64,000 nt of DNA from Fuerstiella marisgermanici (GTDB taxonomy: Bacteria; Planctomycetota; Planctomycetia; Planctomycetales; Planctomycetaceae), in assembly GCF_001983935.1 (NCBI RefSeq), contig NZ_CP017641.1, positions 3,968,001 through 4,032,000 on the forward strand, read 5' to 3'. Within the stretch, counting starts at the first letter, position 1, and the number at the start of each line of letters is the position of its first letter. The translations under genes were made by a program, and so were the position numbers. Under the pieces are notes generated by a model, which ran no database searches, was not told the DNA's origin, and saw nothing but the letters and a program-made list of their open reading frames with translations. Positions 58,984-64,000 of the stretch are shown in pieces.

Positions 58984-59562
58984 TGCGAGAGGGTGACTCT
59001 CAATGTATCCACCGCGCAGCCGTGGTGGTTCGCGTGCGTTCCAATGGCAAAACGGACTCGACCGGCTAACTCTTGTATGCGGAAGTGCTCCGGTCGCCTC
59101 CACCGAAGTCGGATTGATACCTACCGTGGACTTCGTGGTTCGAGTGTCCGGTTAGAACCGGTCAGGACTCTAACCATGATTCCACTCCGAAACCGTTTGA
59201 TGGCATGGGGATACAAACACGCTCACAAAACATGGACTTTGCCATACATCCGAACCGCCGATGAAGGTCCCGAGAGTCTCGCAGTCAAACGACAAAACCC
59301 TCGGCCACAAAAGGACTTGTGACCGAGGGCAATTGGTTTGTTTAGAAAAGCTCCCCGAGGCGGTCTCAAACCGAACCGTGGATTAGTCGGGCTAGGTGCC
59401 TTTCGTACCAGAAGGTTACGGCGAATTGCACACGTTGAATTATTCAAATGGAACTCCATTTCGGAGCAACTTCGCCCCAACACCTTCGGAGAGAAATTTG
59501 TCGCACCGCGGGTCTCCAGTTTGTTCTCATAAATCTGATCATCAGTCGCTTGACGCGAGGTT
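58984..59562. other. Gene-free stretch with bidirectional terminator and repeats
   Basis: No convincing gene in about 580 bases. CCGGTT-AG-AACCGG is at 59148-59161. A long stem, CCCTCGG.CACAA (59298-59310) with TTGTG.CCGAGGG (59317-59329), has one mismatch; on the minus strand it is followed by TTTTGT, on the plus strand by a T-rich tail. It can end transcription from the xylan operon. A tRNA was looked for and not found. Confidence 0.5.
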
Positions 59563-59592
59563 CTACACACTGTAGTTTTACACTTGTAGTTG
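59563..59592. promoter_or_regulatory. BlaI-type operator
   Basis: CTACA-CAC-TGTAG at 59563-59575 is followed by TACACTTGTAG about four bases later. TACA/TGTA dyads are the known targets of BlaI/MecI repressors. They lie 30-60 bases before the BlaI-like gene, as expected for autoregulation. Confidence 0.65.
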
Positions 59593-59621
59593 TTCAAGAC
59601 GGGAGCGGAGGAGGCGTCATC

Positions 59622-60002
59622 GTGAAACTTGGTGGACGGCAATTGTCAGTTATGCGTGTGCTTTGGGAACACGGTGAAGCGACCGTGGCAGAAGTGCAAC
59701 AGTTCTTAGACACAGACCCACCGCTTGCATACTCGACGGTGGCGACAGTGTTGTCGCGTATGGAACGCAAAGGTCTGATCGCTCATCGAACGAAAGATCG
59801 TCAATATTGCTATCGACCTGTGGTTTCAAAAGACGGAGCGGGCCAATCGCTTGTTGGTGAACTGGTTGATCGAGTATTCGGGGGAAGTCCAGCAGAACTG
59901 GTCAACCATCTTTTGGCCAGTGACCAAATCGACAAGGACGAGTTGGAGCGGATCAAAGAGCTTGTCATCGAGCATGCCAAACGAACGAGGAGGAACCCAT
60001 GA
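59622..60002 (+). CDS. BlaI/MecI/CopY family repressor
   Basis: 126 residues from a GTG at 59622, with GGAGGAG upstream. The winged-helix RQLSVMRVLWEHGEATVAEV, LAYSTVATVLSRMERKGLIA and HRTKDRQYCYRPVVS are diagnostic. It represses its operon until cleaved by its sensor protease. It overlaps the sensor gene by ATGA. No beta-lactamase gene is present, so it serves another function, as is common outside Firmicutes. Confidence 0.95.
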   Translation: MKLGGRQLSVMRVLWEHGEATVAEVQQFLDTDPPLAYSTVATVLSRMERKGLIAHRTKDRQYCYRPVVSKDGAGQSLVGELVDRVFGGSPAELVNHLLASDQIDKDELERIKELVIEHAKRTRRNP

Positions 60003-62638
60003 GCATTTCGCCTTGGTTCGTGATGGCGTTCTGCAGCTTTCTGTTGACATATCTCGTTCATTCGACGGTGATCATCGGTGGTATGGTATTGCTTGTCAGC
60101 AGAATCCGGCAATTTCATGCGCCGACGCTGAAAGTTCTGGCCTGGAAATTGGCACTCCTGCTGCCGCTTTTTACAACGACCGTCGTCACTCTTATACCAT
60201 CTCTGCATCTGGGATATCAATATTCATTGAGCGAGTCACACCTTCCATCTGCGACTGGTGAAGATGAGACGCCCTTTGCTGAAGCTTCTCACTCATCAGT
60301 GATCGATCCGACAGTCGCGCTGGCGGTCTCCTCAAGCGATGTCGGCCGCGAAACGGAACGATCACTGGCCAGCCCCGACATCGAAGAGGGAAGACACCCG
60401 AACGTCGAAGTCGAAAGAGCATCCCAAGTTAATTCTCTTTTGACCTGGGAGATTCTTTCACGATGGATCACTGGTCTTTGGGCTGCGACCGTGCTGGCCG
60501 GACTGACTAGACTCTGCATTCACATAAAACGCTTGCACATCCTCCGACTGAGTTCCACACCCATTAACGCAGCCGATCTACAACGCGGCCTAGACCAACT
60601 GGCTCATAAGATGCGAGTGCGGCGCAAGGTGGATTTGCTGGAAGCTGTGGAAGTGACCGGAGCCCTGACTGCGGGCTTTTGGCGTCCTTTCATTGTGGTG
60701 CAAGCACACAGAGACGGAGATTTGAATCGCCTCGATCTTGATTCGGAGTGGGAAGCGTTGTTGGCGCACGAGCTGGCCCACGTTGCACATCGCGATGCCG
60801 AATGGAATCTGTTCAGTCAGATTGTCAGATGTCTCTTTCCGTTCCAGCCGCTGAACCGAGTCGTTAGTCGTCAGCTTCAAATCGCAATGGACTTTGCGGC
60901 GGATGAGTCGGCTGCGCGCGTTCTGGGTGGGCAGGAGGGGCTCATCAAGTGTTTGGTCCGGATGGGAGATCAAATGCTTGATCGGCAAATGTTGCTCTTA
61001 ACACGATCAGGACTTGTTGCCGGAATGGCGGCTTTCCGTTCGACGTTGGGGCAACGGGTTGAAAGGCTCCTTATCCAAAACACCTTCAGCATGGAAGTCA
61101 GTGCGGCGACCAAGCTCAAAGTGCTGACCGGCCTGGCCATGCTTGCCATGACGGTCGCGGCCCTCATCCCTCAAGCCGTCGCCGAGAGACAAATTGGTTC
61201 TTCGGACAATCAAACTTCTTTAGTACAGGGAAACAAGATGAAATCACAGCTTTCGACTTTGGCCGTTCTCATTGGTGTGTCCGCACCGTTGGTTGCCGAT
61301 GAACCTCAGGATTCAAGACCCGCTGAGCAGACGAAAGAACTCAAGGCAACCCCCGATGAATTGCCAGCAGGAATCGAGCGATTCAATGGCATGCTCGTCG
61401 GTCGTCTCGCTGCGAAGGACGTCGAGAAAGGTTCCTTCGTCGTCGTCGTCGACGCTGTTCCACGCGTCTGGCGAAACAGCAAAGCAGAGAATCCGAAGTC
61501 GATCGTGGGGAAATCAATCGAGATCGAGGGAGTCTTCGGGAAATTCCTGGACGTGCTGGTGACCACACGTAAAGGGGAAACCGTTGAGTTCGAGTGCAAG
61601 CACGATGGTGATGAGCTGGTGTTCCCAGGTGAACTTCTGCGAAAAGTTGCTGCTTACAAAGCGGAAGATTATCCCGAATTACCTGAAGCGTTTCGCGGCT
61701 TCCGAGGAGCAGTGGTTGCCAAGATTAAGAAGAAGGATCCAGAAACTTTCGAATTGATTATTGAAGTTCAAAAGGTCGCGGACGTTTGGAAAGAGAGCAG
61801 TGCCAAACAACCGGAGAGTATCGTCGGCAAGCAAATGATGTTGGCGGGATTCTGGAATCGCAAAGAGGCTTACCACAAACTGAAAGTGGGAAACCAAATC
61901 CAAGTTGGGATGCAACATATTGGTCGTCAAAGCGACCACTTGACCGTGGCGGAGTTCGTGCGACCAGACGATCAGGTGGAAATGAAGGAAATGCGTCGCG
62001 ACGCTCCCATCAGCACGAACCAAAAGAATCCCGTCCAAGGCTTTCGAGGCATGCTTGTGGGCCGCCTGGTGAAGAAGGATGTCGAGCGTGGAACATTCAC
62101 CATCACAGTTGACGCTGTTCCCCGTGTCTGGAAGAACAATCAATCGCGGGCACCAAAATCACTCGTCGGAAAAAACGTCGATGCAGCAGGAGTTCCTCCT
62201 CAGCTGCTGGACGCTTTGGTGGTGACTCGGATTGGCGAGACCGTTCAGTTTGGAGCATTGCACGATGGCGGAGATAGCCTGAGAGTGGGCGAAGTGCTTC
62301 GAAAAGTTGCTCCTGTCGAGAAAGGGGATTATCCCGAACTCCCCGACGATTTCCGCGGGTTCAGTGGAGTCTTGCAAGCGAAAGTCGTCAGGAAGGACGA
62401 GCAACTTTGGGAACTGACAGCTGAAGTAACAGACGTTGTGAAGGCATTCGACAAAGATCGGTCACGAAATGCCGAGAGCGTCGTCGGCAAGCAGGTTATG
62501 TTGAGCGGATTTTGGAACAAGAAGGACGCCTATCACAGCATCTCGGTTGGCGACAAAATCCAAGTCGGTGTTGAGCATCCGCAACGACTCGGCGACCAAT
62601 TAAGCGTCATTGAGGGTGTCCGTAAGCTCGACGAATAA
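59999..62638 (+). CDS. BlaR1-like M56 sensor protease with duplicated C-terminal module
   Basis: 879 residues. Residues 1-400 are an M56 domain: membrane segments near the start (FVMAFCSFLLTYLVHSTVII), at about 40-60, 150-170 and 380-395, and the zinc site LLAHELAHVAHRDAEWN near 257. Then comes a linker with what looks like a second signal, MKSQLSTLAVLIGVSAPLVA, at 414, preceded by a GGA. The rest is two copies of about 190 residues (about 458-650 and 680-875): KDVEKGSFVVVVDAVPRVWR against KDVERGTFTITVDAVPRVWK, and MLAGFWNRKEAYHKL against MLSGFWNKKDAYHSI. They replace the penicillin-binding sensor, so the signal is something else. An internal start at 61238 is possible. Confidence 0.9.
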   Translation: MSISPWFVMAFCSFLLTYLVHSTVIIGGMVLLVSRIRQFHAPTLKVLAWKLALLLPLFTTTVVTLIPSLHLGYQYSLSESHLPSATGEDETPFAEASHSSVIDPTVALAVSSSDVGRETERSLASPDIEEGRHPNVEVERASQVNSLLTWEILSRWITGLWAATVLAGLTRLCIHIKRLHILRLSSTPINAADLQRGLDQLAHKMRVRRKVDLLEAVEVTGALTAGFWRPFIVVQAHRDGDLNRLDLDSEWEALLAHELAHVAHRDAEWNLFSQIVRCLFPFQPLNRVVSRQLQIAMDFAADESAARVLGGQEGLIKCLVRMGDQMLDRQMLLLTRSGLVAGMAAFRSTLGQRVERLLIQNTFSMEVSAATKLKVLTGLAMLAMTVAALIPQAVAERQIGSSDNQTSLVQGNKMKSQLSTLAVLIGVSAPLVADEPQDSRPAEQTKELKATPDELPAGIERFNGMLVGRLAAKDVEKGSFVVVVDAVPRVWRNSKAENPKSIVGKSIEIEGVFGKFLDVLVTTRKGETVEFECKHDGDELVFPGELLRKVAAYKAEDYPELPEAFRGFRGAVVAKIKKKDPETFELIIEVQKVADVWKESSAKQPESIVGKQMMLAGFWNRKEAYHKLKVGNQIQVGMQHIGRQSDHLTVAEFVRPDDQVEMKEMRRDAPISTNQKNPVQGFRGMLVGRLVKKDVERGTFTITVDAVPRVWKNNQSRAPKSLVGKNVDAAGVPPQLLDALVVTRIGETVQFGALHDGGDSLRVGEVLRKVAPVEKGDYPELPDDFRGFSGVLQAKVVRKDEQLWELTAEVTDVVKAFDKDRSRNAESVVGKQVMLSGFWNKKDAYHSISVGDKIQVGVEHPQRLGDQLSVIEGVRKLDE

Positions 62639-62692
62639 CTTCGTCAAGAGTTTTGTTTTCTCCTTGCTTAGAACGCTCCACGGGAAATGTAC

Positions 62693-64000
62693 ATGCATCG
62701 ATCCGCTATCGCATCTCGATTCGTCGGCCGGTGCCGCCCGTTTTTTGCTCTGTGCCTGTTCGCACTCTGTGGGACATGGCTCTGGGGAGCCGAAACGCTG
62801 CCGCCCGCCAACCAGCGCTACGAGACGGAGGGGACATCAGAAATTCCAGACTTTCAGCGGCACGTTGTACCGCTATTGGGACGACTGGGATGCAATGGCC
62901 GCAACTGTCATGGGTCGTTTCAAGGACGCGGAGACTTTCGCCTGTCGCTGTTCGGTTACGACTTCAAAATGGACCACCAGGGTCTGCTCGGGAGAGCAAC
63001 CGCCGCGGAAGGTCAGCGGATCGATCGTCGGAACCCTTCGAATAGTCTCATTCTCAAGAAGCCCACGATCGAGATCGACCACGAAGGAGGCGAACGATTT
63101 GCCCGCGGCTCGTGGGAGTATCAGTTGCTTCATCGCTGGATCGAAACGGGTGCAGAGAAGCTGAAGCAGCCTCAGGAGCTGGACCGGCTGGAATTGTTTC
63201 CAAACGAAATCCTGTTTCGAAACGGAAGCGAATCCGCTCAACTCCAAGTCATCGCGATATGGACGAATGGTGATCGGGAAGACGTCACTCCGCTATGCCG
63301 ATTTCGCGCGAATGATGACTCTGTCGCGATGGTCGATCAAGATGGAGTGGTGAGCTGCACCGGTTCGGGCGATACGCACATCATCGCGTTTTACGATAAC
63401 GGTATCGGTTCGGTGCCGGTGATTCGTCCCACGTCATCCAGGGAATACGAGCCCATCGAAATCGAGGAGACTATCGCGTCCATCGATCGGTTTGTCGCTG
63501 CGAAGCTCAATAAGCTCCACATCATGCCGTCGCCGCAGTGTAGCGATGCCGAATTCCTTCGTCGGGTAAGCATCGATCTGACGGGCACGCTTCCGCCTCC
63601 CCAAGAAGTTCGAGAGTTTCTCAGCGATCCACGCAAGGACAAGAGAACTCTCAAGATCAACGAGCTGCTCGATCGTCCCGCCTATGCCGCTTGGTGGACG
63701 AACAAACTGTGCGATTACACCGGTTGTAATCCACGGCAGCAGGCAGAACTTGGCCAGGAACTTTCAGTCCAATGGTACATGTGGATCGTCGCTCGCTTAA
63801 AAGAGAACGTCCCCTACGACGAAATTGTGCGAAGGATCGTGCTGGCTCAAGGCCGGAGTTCCGGACAATCGTTTGCGGATTACACGAGGGAAACTTCATC
63901 CTATTTTCAGAAAGATTACGAAACGGATTTTGCAGACCGGCAGACAATGCCACACTACTGGACTCGCCGGAGCATGGAGGAACCGCAGCGGGCAGCCGAA
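62693..64000 (+). CDS. DUF1549-type planctomycete surface protein, truncated by window end
   Basis: 436 codons are visible from the ATG at 62693, and the frame is open at the window edge. A signal segment (FFALCLFALCGTWLWGA) is followed by a cytochrome-like block with LLGRLGCNGRNCHGSFQGRG, the CxxxxCH variant usual in this family, then a Big2-like segment (SVAMVDQDGVVSCTGSGDTH) and the DUF1549 start (IDRFVAAKLNKLHIMPSPQC, FLRRVSIDLTGTLPPPQEVR). These proteins are abundant in planctomycetes and carry DUF1553 at the C-terminus. Function is unclear; cell-surface electron transfer or polysaccharide use is proposed. Confidence 0.88.
   Translation, partial: MHRSAIASRFVGRCRPFFALCLFALCGTWLWGAETLPPANQRYETEGTSEIPDFQRHVVPLLGRLGCNGRNCHGSFQGRGDFRLSLFGYDFKMDHQGLLGRATAAEGQRIDRRNPSNSLILKKPTIEIDHEGGERFARGSWEYQLLHRWIETGAEKLKQPQELDRLELFPNEILFRNGSESAQLQVIAIWTNGDREDVTPLCRFRANDDSVAMVDQDGVVSCTGSGDTHIIAFYDNGIGSVPVIRPTSSREYEPIEIEETIASIDRFVAAKLNKLHIMPSPQCSDAEFLRRVSIDLTGTLPPPQEVREFLSDPRKDKRTLKINELLDRPAYAAWWTNKLCDYTGCNPRQQAELGQELSVQWYMWIVARLKENVPYDEIVRRIVLAQGRSSGQSFADYTRETSSYFQKDYETDFADRQTMPHYWTRRSMEEPQRAAE

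Noticed and set aside
59101-59220. tRNA-like words (GGTTCGAGT) downstream of the xylan operon
   Set aside because: No cloverleaf could be drawn: acceptor and D-arm do not pair.
58993-59322. Plus-strand frame of 109 codons after the SGNH domain
   Set aside because: Rich in Arg and Pro, no domain, and it runs through terminator hairpins.

Overview
The window looks like a chromosome segment from a planctomycete (Planctomycetota). The signs are a DUF1549-type surface protein with the GCN..CHG cysteine pattern at the right edge, a ThuA/PVC-type haem-binding giant protein, very long multi-domain secreted carbohydrate esterase/hydrolase fusions, and many GTG/TTG starts. This assignment is inference; no rRNA or tRNA gene was seen.

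Region A (1-2849, minus strand): a tightly packed cluster of a small membrane ORF, a SMI1/KNR4 protein with a C-terminal membrane anchor, a DUF6933-like protein, a GNAT acetyltransferase and the start of a membrane protein, plus a secreted SGNH hydrolase.

Region B (about 3000-15850): an apparent integrative element. It has an AlpA-like HTH gene, a P4-type primase-helicase, a repeat-rich non-coding block that could be an origin, two YwqG-related genes, an ArdC-like antirestriction protein, an AAA ATPase, several orphan genes, a macro-domain protein and a serine resolvase. Between 8886 and 15513 the genes sit one per interval, in either orientation, between same-strand copies of a 14-base motif, consensus CGGACACCARCTAC. 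The motif often starts directly on the previous stop codon and is often followed by a hairpin whose sequence changes but whose pairing is kept. This resembles a gene-cassette array, yet the motif does not fit the integron attC consensus. It is the best candidate here for an undescribed system. Outlying copies on the minus strand lie at 6770, 8638, 25070 and 26118.

Region C (15859-33061): accessory genes. They include an ankyrin/kelch-like protein, SRPBCC and TfoX genes, a minus-strand chain of GNAT, DUF1572, GNAT-transglutaminase, methyltransferase and PhzF genes, a DinB gene, a HEAT-like gene, and a decayed duplicate of the DinB/HEAT pair at 17.7 kb. An RNA-repair operon follows (ADP-ribosylglycohydrolase, RNA ligase, HD-Pnk, PTH2), then a SEC-C microprotein, a DUF4365 nuclease-like gene and a HEPN-like gene.

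Region D (33.2-38.7 kb): a transposase, the end of a second, IS21-like element, and a GH43-PL22-CE12 pectin-degradation fusion whose C-terminus is replaced by that element. It is divergent from a MarR gene, with a perfect 20-base palindrome between them.

Region E (38.7-59 kb): a triple alpha/beta-hydrolase, a beta-helix protein, a Tat-exported protein, and a XylR-type regulator divergent from a xylan-utilisation operon. That operon runs Gfo/Idh oxidoreductase, ThuA-propeller-cytochrome-esterase giant, esterase, frameshifted GH10, and CE15-CBM-GH10-SGNH.

Region F (59.6-64 kb): a BlaI/BlaR1-like sensor pair whose BlaR1 carries a duplicated C-terminal module, and a truncated DUF1549 gene.
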